NCBI RefSeq assembly: GCF_902459465.1
Contig: NC_047070.1
Location: 12,692,001 to 12,756,000, forward strand
Source: Asterias rubens
Taxonomy: Eukaryota > Echinodermata > Asteroidea > Forcipulatida > Asteriidae
Length of the DNA stretch: 64,000 bases
Direction of reading: 5' to 3'
Part shown: positions 1 through 11,773 of the stretch, piece after piece
Position numbering within the stretch: position 1 is the stretch's first letter
Layout: every line of letters starts with the position of its first letter
Program-made: the position numbers and the translations under genes
The notes under the pieces: generated by a model
Database searches by the model: none
What the model was told of the DNA's origin: nothing
The model's input: only the letters and a program-made list of their open reading frames with translations

Positions 1-2589
1 CCATCAAATTGAAATCCCACTATTCACTATGCATTGATTTTTTTCAGTTGACAATAACAGGCCCGAAACGGAAAACTTGGAAGGGGGGTTTGTGATGGAC
101 AGGATGGGAGGGAGTAATGATCTACATTAGGGAAAATTAAGCAGTCAATAAACATGATTGATCTGATGAGTAATTTTGTGGTTAGTTGCATCATACACCA
201 TAAATTTCCGCTTATTTTAACAGAAAAAAAGAAAACTTAACCCCTGTAACGGGGTCTGACGGTTACTTCTTATCTTTCCACTGATTTGAAAAACAAGCAA
301 ATGGCCTGTAAAGCTCCATAACAACAAAACTTGTTTAAGTTTTCTAAATATATATATAGAACTAAGTTTACAAAGTAATTAACTAGGCTAAGCACATCTA
401 CAATGAGTCCAAACTGATGTTGTTGGGAACGCTTTAAACCAATCTCCATATCAAATCATTGGTAGACATGGTATATGGCAAACACGCCAGCCTCTCAAAC
501 CCCTCCCTAGGGGCTGAAGTTATCCACCCCCACCCCCCCCATCCACCCAATAACATTTCATCAAGAGTCCCAGACATTTTACCCAAGGGTGCTACAGATG
601 ATGTCTCCTAGGTGCCCAGACATCCAGACAATATCTCTCTGATCACATTGCCACCATCAAACACACTCTCAGCATGTTAATTAATTTACTCAGTCCAACT
701 ACCAGAAATAGCCCAACAAGATCTGCTTGTAAACGACTTTGAGCAGATTATAAAACTAGTGCATAACTGCCAGCAAGAGATAATGATCAACCTGGCCTAG
801 ATATACTGTATCACACTGTTTATTCAAAACTATACACAACCAAAGAAGAGAAGTACATATTTCACACACTTTTATCATTTTTTGTCTAAAATACCTTGAT
901 TCTAAGACTTAGACAAAAAGCAAAATAGTGTTTGGTTCCTGCTCAACTTTATGAAGCAAAGCCAAGAATTACATGGCGGCAAGTTGCCGTGTTGCCCCTG
1001 GGAAAAGTATTCTCTTCCCAGCCGGTTTTCCCACATTCTTTTTTCTACTTTACTGTCATGCCCTTTTCTGCAACGCAATAAGTGTTTAGGATTTGAGGCA
1101 ATAAGTGTTGATTTATAAATACCTCATTTCATAGAAACAACTTTCAGTGCCTTTTTCATTTAATGCCATTGGCTGTTAGCCATCATGTCTCTCATCCGAT
1201 ATATCAATTACTTTCCCACCGTTAACGGCAGTCCTACAATTTGCACTTTGTATTGGAATCTTTCCTTCCACAGCATAAAAACGTCTACATTAATCTTAGG
1301 CTAACACAATTAAAGTAAACTGATGGCAGTCCTTACAGCAACATTCATAAAATGTTAGCTTTACTCCAAACCAACATGCAGCAGTTGTTTAAAAGCATTT
1401 CAGTTTATTCATCCAAAAACCTAGTAGGAAATCATAGCTTTGCAAGCATCCAGACATGCAAATTAAAATGTACGATAGTTCTCAGTTTTCTAGGCCAGTT
1501 TTTTTCAAAGAATAAAGAGGAATTCAGCTGAAAGCTGAAAAGTTGCGTGCCGATCCCCTATCTTTAAGTACTTGTATTAAATGATTGTTGCCTCATTGTA
1601 TTGCCTTAGTAAATTCCCATGTGCTTATTACACTGATGCCAAGCCAAAGGAAATATCCCTAATGTATGTTTAAGGCCATCATAAGCCATAGCATCTGACA
1701 CATCAATTGTTTAATTTCTTACGTGATAAACATAATGTCCGCAATTGTCATTTAAGAGGTAGGAAGTCTAATTGCAATGGATTGAACAAGTTAAATGATC
1801 AATTACCAGGAGCCACACCTACTCATGGTCAGTTAACAACAAACAGGGCATGGGTCCATTACACAGGGTTCTAATAGCAATGTGTCATATATTGCAATTT
1901 TCCGGATTCATTTGGTAAATCCCTTGTTTTATAATTAGCTAGTTATTTTAAGGTGTTTTAGGTAAAGCCTGAAGCCTCTTTATTTCATGTAAAATACATC
2001 AGCTATTTCCACACTCTATATGTAATGAAAACAAATGTGTTAAACACTGACAATGACCCAAACTTGACGTCCAAACCGGAAGTTGAATAAATATTGCCAG
2101 TCCTTATTTTGAGGACTGCAGTTAATATTAAAGTTAATTTTGACATGGTTCCAAATGTGAAATTACAATTGACCATTGGCCATGTCAATGAATGTCAAAC
2201 TAGGGCCCTCTGCTTACAATTAAAATACACTATTTTGCTAAACACCTGTTGCAACCTGAAAACCATTTTAAAACCTAGCAAATGTTTACTCTTAATCCCT
2301 AAATGAGCTATTTTCAATGACATCTCCATTAGGTGTCAAATGATTGTCAATAGTTAAGCACAATGGGTCACCAACACACACAAAGCATCCCTTTCCAGCT
2401 TGCTTCAGTTAGTATTGAAAGTAAATGAAAACAACACTTGCGACTTTAAGTCCCACTACTCTTGACTGCATTGTTTTGTGCCTGTTAAAAAGCTTCAGTA
2501 TTCTAGACATCTGTCCCCCTTTACACTTCAGAAGTATGTACAGGTAATTGGTTGGGAGTATGCTTCCGACTTAACACTTGTGTTTCTCT
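1..2589. other. No recognisable gene
   Basis: AT-rich sequence with short broken frames only. It could contain 3' UTR or further introns of the nucleoplasmin-like gene if that gene extends this far; nothing in it is diagnostic. Confidence 0.4.
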
Positions 2590-2642
2590 TCATTTAAAAA
2601 CTTTTTTGCACGTTCGTCTTGCTTCAAATGGCCCCCTCAGAT
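2590..2642 (-). other. Candidate terminal exon for the nucleoplasmin gene (weak)
   Basis: The minus strand has a pyrimidine-containing acceptor (TTTCTACACAG) followed by an open segment reading LRGPFEARRTCKKVFK and then TGA. It is basic, as expected after the acidic region. Its phase (two bases completing a codon) does not join exon 8 directly, so another exon would be needed in between. Similar tiny basic candidates lie near 7243-7275 (KPLKLSMKFN then stop) and near 7877-7900. None has recognisable homology, and transcript data would decide. Confidence 0.15.
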
Positions 2643-2777
2643 CTGTGTAGAAACTGTCAGCCACATGGAATAGCATGTCACAATACCGATGATACATTGT
2701 AACATCCTGTTGCTACACAAGACGGTTCCGTTCACTGAAATCAGCACTTAGCCATCTTGATTTGCATCAATTCAAAT

Positions 2778-2956
2778 CAATAGACCTTATGCACATGACG
2801 TCATTTCAGTAGGGCGCCCTCACCTAGAGGTCACAAGGAGGTAGTTCATTGGCCAATTCTGTGCGACACCTGCAAAAATCTGTGCGGCTCGATTATTTCG
2901 TCACTGTTTTTCCTCTAAGATAGCGGCTGGATGACGCCAATGCATAAGGTCTATTT
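2778..2956. mobile_element. Small fold-back (MITE-like) element
   Basis: Terminal inverted repeats AATAGACCTTATGCA (left) and TGCATAAGGTCTATT (right) bound about 180 bp with no coding capacity. The inner part contains several CpG and GTCA motifs. This architecture fits a non-autonomous DNA transposon; the family is not identified. Confidence 0.6.
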
Positions 2957-3178
2957 GAATTCAGATCCCATTTCTTGGTAAAAATGAGAACTGCTTATTC
3001 TCACGAATAAAGATATGAGATTAAGTAACTATCATCTTAGTGAAAAAGATGCCTAACAAATATAGCACCCTCTGGAACCTTCTGTCATGCTTTTGTGTGG
3101 GAGCTGGAGGACATCAGGTTTAGGTCGTTATTTGTTTTTAAGTAGGTTTTAAAACAAAACCTGTGCTTTGTTTGCTGC

Positions 3179-3590
3179 GTGCCTTGCTCCATGCTCAAAC
3201 CATGCTGTATGCTGAAAGCCTTGCTCTATGCTGCGTGCTTTGCTCTGGGCTACGTGCCTTGCTTTAAGCTCAAACCATGCTCTATGCTGAACGCCTTGCT
3301 CTATGCTGTGTGCTTTGCTCTGGGCTACGTGCCTTGCTTTAAGCTCAAACCATGCTCTATGCTGAACGCCTTGCTCTATGCTGTGTGCTTTGCTCTGGGC
3401 TACGTGCCTTGCTTTAAGCTCAAACCATGCTCTATGCTGAACGCCTTGCTCTATGCTGTGTGCTTTGCTGTCTGCTGAACGCCTTGCTCTATGTTGTGTA
3501 CTTTGCTCTATGCTTAACGCCTTGCTCTATGCTGCGTGCTTTGCTCTGGGCCGGCTGCGTGCCTTGCTCCATGCTCAAACTTACTCCTAG
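3179..3590 (+). repeat. 75-bp tandem repeat cluster A
   Basis: About three full and several partial copies of a 75-bp unit rich in TTGCT/CTATGCTG motifs. The period equals 25 codons, so a spurious open frame (MLNALLYAVCFALGYVPCFK-like repeats) runs through it. Shorter sub-repeats of about 20 bp (GAACGCCTTGCTCTATGCTG) are visible inside the unit. A second cluster of the same repeat lies at 4361-4535. Confidence 0.85.
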
Positions 3591-4360
3591 AACTATTTCG
3601 GTTTCTTCCGGCTATCGTCTCCCGTAACCTCATTAAAGTTATCACACAAGCGCGAGTGGAATACGAAAAAATATAGTGCTTCTGCATCCCATTCCAACTC
3701 GGCCTTCGGCCTCGTTGGATATGGGACGCAGACGCGCGCTATTTTTTCGTATTTCACGAGCGCGCGTGTGATAACGAATTTATCTTCCAGTCTCACCTGC
3801 AACGTGCAAAATTTAAAACTTCAGAGCGTTATTTCACGCGCACAAAGTTTAGAATGTAATTTTTTCACTGTCCGTATATAGAGGAAGTAGGATATAAAAC
3901 AGAGGTCGTAGCATATATGTTTTTATCCCCCTAGTAGTTCGAGCTTCTGATTGCTGGATTAGCGCGTACTGGAAGATAAAGGTTTATATCTCTGACGCGT
4001 TAAACGATGATGGTTCGATCATGGGTCAATGAATCTTGGAATCACCAATCTCTTTTTTTCTTGTTTTTTTTTCCTAATCTTGCCAAAATTAGGCTATATG
4101 TGTCCTTTGATGTCTCAATGTCCGAGGGGACGACCAGAGAATCCACTCCGCAATCTCAAAAATTGTAAAAAATTATAAATTTTTATTATAATTCAGTCCC
4201 CAACTACTCCGTTTTACCACTACACTCCAAATGCTGATTGTCCCCGAACTCTGCCGAACGCATCGCGAAATCGCGAAGTCACGACACGTGACGTCTGATG
4301 AGCGTGCGCATTTTTTTTTTTTTCAGGACAAACGCGGAGAATTATCTGCACACAGATCGC
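3591..4360. other. CpG-rich block between two clusters of the same repeat
   Basis: About 770 bp of higher-CpG DNA interrupts the 75-bp repeat family. It contains the hairpin at 3636-3778 and a run of T near 4310-4323. Because the same repeat lies on both sides, the block may be an insertion. No gene is recognisable in it. Confidence 0.4.
3636..3778. repeat. CpG-rich imperfect palindrome
   Basis: The left arm GTTATCACACAAGCGCGAG pairs with the right arm GCGCGCGTGTGATAAC, and GAATACGAAAAAATA pairs with TATTTTTTCGTATTTC. The centre has the small palindrome CTCGGCCTTCGGCCTCG. It looks like a fold-back element of about 140 bp. Confidence 0.65.
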
Positions 4361-4535
4361 TTTATGCTCAAACCTTGCTGTATGCTGAACGCCTTGCTCT
4401 AATGCTGCGTGCCTTGCTGTATGCTGAACGCCTTGCTCTATGCTGTGGCAATGCTTTATGCTGCGTACTTTGCTCTATGCTGCGTGCTTTGCTCTGGGCT
4501 GCGTACCTCGCTCTATGCTGTGTGCATTACTCGCT
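4361..4535 (+). repeat. 75-bp repeat family, cluster B (diverged)
   Basis: Motifs such as TGCTGAACGCCTTGCTCTA and TGCTGCGTGCTTTGCTCTGG recur here as in the cluster at 3179-3590, but with irregular spacing. Confidence 0.75.
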
Positions 4536-5487
4536 ACATGAAACTCATACGTAGTATTTATTAAACCTCAAACAACAACTAAGGAGTGTCTGCACTTGTA
4601 AACTGACAAGAGTTAAATGGAAGCGGCAAAAAGGTTTGAACCAAATCCAATTACCCTTTTGGCAATCTTTGAAGTTTCATCAAAAGGAAAAATAACTCTT
4701 CGTGCAGCAAATACCTTATCTTAATTCACAATCAGTAGAGACTTAATTTTCTTGTGCAGACATGTCAATGGATGACACTTTAATATCGTCTTAAATCCTG
4801 AACACGGAAACTAAAAATTGAAAGTACATGTATGATTCATTGATAGCATGTCCATGTAAAATCTTCACATTCCACGATTCAATATCTCAGAGTCAAACAG
4901 AGATTACACAAACAAAAACCTACCAATCTTCTGCAAGTCCTTGTCATTTCAATACTATTACCTGTCGGGTATTTGAAATGAAACGCAAGGTTGAACTTGG
5001 TCAAAATCAGACAAATAAAACACCTGGATTATTTACCTTCAGTGTCTTAAAAATCATGCACTTCTGTTTCTTACACGGTACTTCAACATGTACAAGAACT
5101 GATTTCTATTTTTGTAATGTTTCATACATGTTTTACTTGTGAAAGTCCCCCGAGTATACAAAGTACTTAGTAAACCACAAGTTGAAAATTAGGGTTTCCT
5201 TCAAACATGTCAAATGGTAATTATTCAGAAAACATCCCATTTCCTGAGAGAAAGTTTGGCAGCACTTATGGCTGATCTATGTGCAGGGGGAAAGAATTGA
5301 CAAGAGAAGGCGATCAGTGGCCTTGGACTTGATTCATATATATTAAAATGTAATGATGGTGGCTTCTTTCATATAGCACACAAATTATGTGAAAACGGTG
5401 ATCCTCATGATGCTCAACAACAGGCAAAATATACTAGTAAGATAACAACAACAACATTTGGGAGAATGAGTAATTAGAGCACAAGCA

Positions 5488-5850
5488 ATTAGGTTTTAGG
5501 TGATTGTTTGAAAGAACTGGCAGACGAAGCTTGACAAAGGAACACTTTGGAAGACTGTTCCAGAGAGTTGGGCCAGCATGGGAAAAAAACTGCAGTCACC
5601 CAAAGAGTGTTGGGATCTGGGAACATGAAGAAGGGAGTTATCTGATGACCTGAGTTTGAACAGATGAATGTATGCCTGTATTGAACTCTGTACAATGTAT
5701 ATAGACAGATGAGGAGCCAGACACCAGCAATAGAGCTTTGAAGGTGATGTGTTCTCAACAGACAGACAGTTAAGGGACTCATCAGCAACAGGTGTTATGT
5801 GACTGGTTGTTGATGAAGGTTACAAGTCTGGCAGCAAAACTTAACAAGAG
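5488..5850 (-). pseudogene. Decayed 3' end of a LINE-like retrotransposon ORF
   Basis: On the minus strand, frames broken by a shift near 5555 together read HAGPTLWNSLPK followed by SSASSFKQS. This resembles the conserved C-terminal tail of CR1/L2/RTE-type reverse transcriptase ORFs (a WNSLP motif, then SFK..LK). The remainder up to about 5850 has no intact frame. The clade cannot be assigned. Confidence 0.45.
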
Positions 5851-8622
5851 GTGCTGTTTATTTACTTGTTATTGGGAAAGACTTACAAGAAGTGGGTTAG
5901 AGAAATCAAAGCATCAAGAAATGAGGGGTGGAGTAGCTGTATTTGCAACAAAGACAAGGTTGCGCAGCTGATATTTAATTGACCTACATGTAGACACATG
6001 GCAGATATAGTAAAGGAAGAACATATCACGGAAATGTTCGAGATTTAAACACTTTCTGTTAAGCAAGGCAACTACTTTTTAATTTGAGGTTTGGAAGAGT
6101 TCAATCAGAACATCAATATATACCAAATAGATGATAACTTCTTTTTAAATAAGCATGTAAGTAATCAACAACTTACAACAATTATGTACATTATTTGCCT
6201 TTATTTGTTGTTGGTTATTTCAAGAAGATATTTATCTGACAAAGTGATTAGTAGTGATACCCATTAGTAGTGATACCCATTAGCAATCACACAAAAGCTT
6301 TTCATCCTTAAATTTACAATTTGAAAATGAAATTGATACAAGTGTTCAATCTCTTTCCTGCAATAATGAAATAAAAATGTATAACACTAGCTCCTCTAAA
6401 CAAAAACCCCAAAACACCCTGTCAACTCAAATTTGCAAAGTATCTGCTGGCAAAGTTATCATCATGCTTTGAATGAGAGTCACTTGGATCATTTTTCCTC
6501 CCCAGATCTATGTATTACTGTATTGGGCTTACAGTATATAAAGCCAAGCACTAAAATACACTTATGGCAAGCCCTGTGATTTAATTACTAGAAGATAGTG
6601 CAGGTAAAGTTCTTGCCTATCTTCACTGTAAAGGGATCGAATTGGCAGCTAATGGCATTTACATGTTCATCCAGTCTGGGCATATGATATGTAAGATTGT
6701 CATTCATTCTCAACTAACAACAATGAGTTGTAGCCAACAGCCGGACAGTTCCATTTACACAAAGTTACGAGAGTAGAAATGCCATGTAATGTGCATCTGA
6801 TACTAATTAGCAGTTGAAACTGTACCGCAGTTGTGCCATAAATCCCTCAGGGAGGCGAGATAGATTAACAAGGTGGCAATATCTAATTTAATTGGAACAC
6901 TTTTAATGTATGTAGTCTGACGCTACTTTCACATTCTCATGCTGCCATCTCTATAGGCTTAAATTAAGTTGAATACTTAACTTGTTAACTTGTTATTTGA
7001 GAATTTCAGGTCTAATGTTAAATGTAGTCAATGTTTGCTAACTTCAGTGTAGAAATATGTATTGAACCATGGCTACTATTGGTCAAAAGTAAGTCACATG
7101 ACAATTACGACCAATAGTGAAGTTTAAAAATTGATGATTCATTAAATACTGCGCATGATACCACCTCATTTAGAGTAAGGACCTAAAAAACAACATAAAC
7201 AATATGAGGAGAAACTTACATCTTGGCCATTTCATTTTCAGTTGAATTTCATTGATAATTTAAGAGGCTTCTTGAGTTTCCTAATGATGACACATCACAT
7301 GGTGTACTTTGCAGAAATATTGGCTTAGCGCTGAGCAGCAATAGCAGCAGTAAGAGCACCTCGTAGTTCAAGGCCACAAGAGACAACTCCCTAAAGATTA
7401 TTGTCATCTTGAATTGCTGCCCGGTCTCCCCTCCGTCATCATGATGCTGTACAGAGACATCATGTCGCTGACTCACACCGTTTACAAACTAAGCTTGGGA
7501 TCGCAAAGTGAGCACACTGTTCTAATTACACCGGAGCTACATGTATACCTGGGGATCAAAATGACTTCTTCATACTGCCTTGATTCGTATGATAACAACC
7601 AGAAGAACTAGTAATAATGGGCCTATGGGATCAGGCATTACTGTGTTTCTTCTGTTGCTTTTACGTCACAAATTCCTAAGAGACTGATTCTGCCTACTCA
7701 GGTCTTGACTGTCAAATAGGTATCTTCTTACTGAACCGATACAGTAACATATAATTTCACACTGATCTTGGTAACAATTTAATCCCTTTACACAAAGATC
7801 CTTGCTTCTTATACTTGAAATATATATAGTCATGAATGGGTGAAATCAAAGTGTCATCATGATGTTAAAATGTTACCTTCAACATTGTTCTTCTGAAGCC
7901 CTGAAAACATTCTAAAAGTCATTCAGTTTCAAATGCATCAGTTGCAATTAACTTGTATGTAAACAAGGGTATCAAAATAACCGTTACTCATCCTTCAACA
8001 GATTCAATTAAATGCAAATCTCAAATTTCATGCCACTTATTGTATCTGTTCCTGTCTAATAGCTTAACAATGACATTCCAAAATGTTCTTGACTGAACAT
8101 TGTAGAAAGAACTTAGCAGAAAGAACTTAGCAATTGTGTAATGTAAAAATGCACAGTAAGGTGAAGAAAGCTTACAAAAGCAGACTGGATGAAACTTGAT
8201 GACAGGAGTGTATTAAGACAAGAACTGTTATTGGCTGTATCATCCAGGCCTGCTACCTGAGCGTCTGCATTGTACCCTCCAAACACTGTGATTAATGCAG
8301 CATATTAAGATCAATGTAAAACATGGATGCACTCGCATGTAGACAGAGGAGTTTGCTGCGTTTAACAGTGGATAATTGTGTGAATATATACCATAAAAAA
8401 ACACACAAATAACAAGAATCAACTGGACATGTATATTGCGCCTTAACAAACAAAGAAACTGGAAAAATTGCCCCAAAGCTTTGTTACCCTTGCAGTTGCG
8501 CTATTTAATTTGAAAACCTCATTTTAAAGCGCTCAATTAAATGCTGTGACCCACCCTATACGCCCATACATGCAATATACAATGTACAAAGGTCCATTAT
8601 TCTTTATATCCTTATACCTTAC
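5851..8622. other. No confident gene; possible 3' part of the nucleoplasmin-like gene
   Basis: The nucleoplasmin gene needs at least one more exon downstream of 8623 on the minus strand, and this interval is where it would begin. Short basic open segments with acceptable splice signals exist near 7877-7900 and 7243-7275, but none is convincing. A 16-bp direct repeat (AGTAGTGATACCCATT) sits at 6249-6280. Confidence 0.3.
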
Positions 8623-11600
8623 CTTCATTCCTTTGACTTTCTTGACAGGTTTTGCTGGAGATTCTTCATCTTCATCTTCCTCCTCCTCCTCATCTTCTTC
8701 ATCGTCATCACTAAAAGCAGCAAAATGAAAAGAATTGTTTAGAGCTAAAACCCAAGTAAGGATGAGATTAGCCGTGTAGTAGGTCTTTCACTTTTGTATA
8801 AATACTAGTGACGTCCAGATAGCAGACATCATTCCTAGAGCAGCACTTTTTGTTCCATGTACATGTACTGTATCATTTAAACCTTAGCAACCTATTTCAC
8901 CCCATATGGCCAATAAACATCATCCAAGACATTATGAGAAACAAGGGCATCATGTACACACTTTGCAGGAAAAAGATTCACTGAATGTTGTTTCTCCTCA
9001 AATTGCCTGCTTAGTGTATGTCAAGCGTATTTTACAGCTTAGCAGGAATTGTTTGCTTGTAATGTATTAGTGCAATATCTGACTAGGCATTCTTTGCCAA
9101 CACATCTAGCACAAAAAAAATAAATCAACACTTGCACAGTAATCAGAGAATGGTGATCGCTTAGCCTGCAGAATTCAGTGGTAAGCAGAGCCATGAAATT
9201 GGGCCAGAATCTTCCCAATGGGCAAGATTAGTCTGAACCTATGCATTACCAAAGCCTAGAGGGCAGCAATGGATCTTAAAAGGTGGTTCCTGGCCAGGGC
9301 ACCTGGGGTCATTTCCATAATGCTGTTTATGACATGATAAATCATTGTTTTTCATTCCAATCAAGTACTTTGGAATTTCCAATAAACACACCACAAATCC
9401 AATTTGAAATGTAATCAATTTGGGCCATAAATATTTCTCAAAAAGTATTTGCAATTATTACTTTTTGAATCATTACTGTTGAAATCTTTTAGCAGAATTA
9501 ACTAAGTAAACATGCTTTACATCTCAGTCAGAGACATGGTCACAAAATTACAGGCAAACTAGAGTTACAGACATGATACAGAAAATAAAATGGGCTAAAT
9601 GAAGATGGGCTGGACACACTACCTGAAGAACAGACAGCTGAACAAGGCTAATGGAATGGCAACCAAGGACAGGGAAAAGGAGAAGAGGTAGACAAAGAAG
9701 GAGATAGCAATAGATCTTATACAGTATGGACATGAATAGCAAGGAATAGAGAATGGTTGCTAGATCCTACACTGGATTAACGCATAAATTAGCACTGGAC
9801 ACTTTTTGTAATTGTTAAAGACCAGTATTCTCACTCAGTGTTTTATACCATCAACAGCTCTCCATTGCTCAGTGAGTTTTTATGCTAAACATTATTTTGA
9901 GTTCCCAGATAGTGTCCAGTGCTTTTAATATACGTGTCATAACTTCGCTTCAAAGCCAATCCTGCTGACAAAACTGTGCATTAAGTAGCCTTAAAAGTGA
10001 TCCAAAAGGAGTCTTAATTAAAGAGTTAAATATAGTCCGAGTTCCCCCTTAACCAATGAGATAATGTATGTACACGTATGTCTGGTAATCTCATATCAAA
10101 CTTAATTGGGAAGAGAAGATAATCTCCAAGTTGTAGGCGACTCTCCGTTCCCAATTATATCAGTAAATATATATCCTCCAGGAAGCCTAAACTAGGCCCG
10201 ATGGAGGCACTATTAGCAGCAATGCTTCATGTTTAACTAATGTTGACATAGGGGTAATATCAATCCTTAATTGCGGATATTCACACCTGTCTTCTTCATC
10301 CTCCTCCTCTTCTTCCCCTTCAAAGTCTTCATCATCTTCTTCATCATCATCATCGTCCAGTTCCTCCATCTAAAATAGTCATCAAGACATCCAGTCTTCA
10401 TTATCATTGCCATTACGGATGTCATATAAAATAGTGCATTTCTGCTTTGGTTATTATGTGTTCCTGTTAGTAATAGTCAAATCAGGACTCCGCAGTAACC
10501 TCTGCCCATCCTAATCAGAGATTCAACTTACCCAACATGAACCACAACAGATGCAACTTGACACTTCACAAGTAATTAATATGAGTAATGACAGACATGA
10601 CATTACTGTGGTAAAAGAGTACAGTCAAGTATTTCAGAGAACAAGTATAGCTTGTGAGTCCTCTGAAATTGTCAACATTATCAAGGTCCTACCAAGAATA
10701 CCACTACAAGTAACTTACTTTTCCAGACACCAAGATCCCCTGCCAAATCAAATCAAATATACATTTGTTTTTTTAATAATGATAAAGTACCCGCCCAAAA
10801 TTATTGTTTTCTGCCATGCAATATTGGATAAGTGAAAGGGATGTTTAGACACGGACATGATTTTGAGAAATCAACCCTACCCTTTCCATGTTGGTCAAAG
10901 CCACTTTAAAAAATGCCCCTGAGATTCATTCATTTATTCAAACTTATTTTTATTTCCATACTTCATGAAAACAGTACAATTTTTTTCTTTTAAAAAAATA
11001 ACCAATAAACAAAGCTATTTAATGAGGCTGAGAAAATTCAATAAATATAGTTTGGAGGCATCATCTGGAAGCCGAGGCTTATGTAGTGATGCCTGGGAAC
11101 AGACAATAAACGTAGACAAGAACAAACAGACAGACAATTAGAACAAAGACAGACACGATGAAGACAACAATGATGAGAACAATAACTGCACAACAACAAA
11201 AATAATACCAATATTATTAATAATAATAAATAAAGTAATAATAAAAAATGCATTTGATGGCAACTAAGCAATAGTAAAATGAGAGTGAGAAGACCAACTA
11301 TGTATGTCAAATACTGGAAGAGAAGAGCTCTTTTATAAGTGCGTTTAAATCGACCCACAGATGATTGTGTTCTAATAGACTGGCTTAAACCTGAAAGATG
11401 CGGCCCAAAGAAACAAAGAATTTTTAAGTGGAATGATGAGCGGGTGAATGGCACATAAAGGTGTGGTTTGTTATGTGATTTGTACATTCATTAATTTCTG
11501 CAAGTGCTAAGTGTGCTCTTGGGGATGTGAGGAAGTGCAGATCCTGATGGCCCTTTTTTGAGTGGTTATTAGTGAATGTAGTTTGTTTTTAGAAACTTGT

Positions 11601-11742
11601 GCCTAAATGATATTACAATCCATTTATATGAAGTGCAAGTTGAACAATGTTTTCTTATATTGTTTATTTCTAACATTCAAATAGTGTGTAGATTGTTTGT
11701 GTACGAACCACTGGCATTTCTTCATCTACTTCCTCTACATCG

Positions 11743-11773
<31 letters not shown>

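Noticed and set aside
3179..3627. Cysteine/leucine-rich open frames at the left side
   Set aside because: They follow a 75-bp tandem repeat and have no start context, domain or splice signals.
11038..11487. 149-codon minus-strand frame as a membrane protein
   Set aside because: The first part is a decayed LINE tail; the leucine-rich remainder comes from AT-rich low-complexity sequence.
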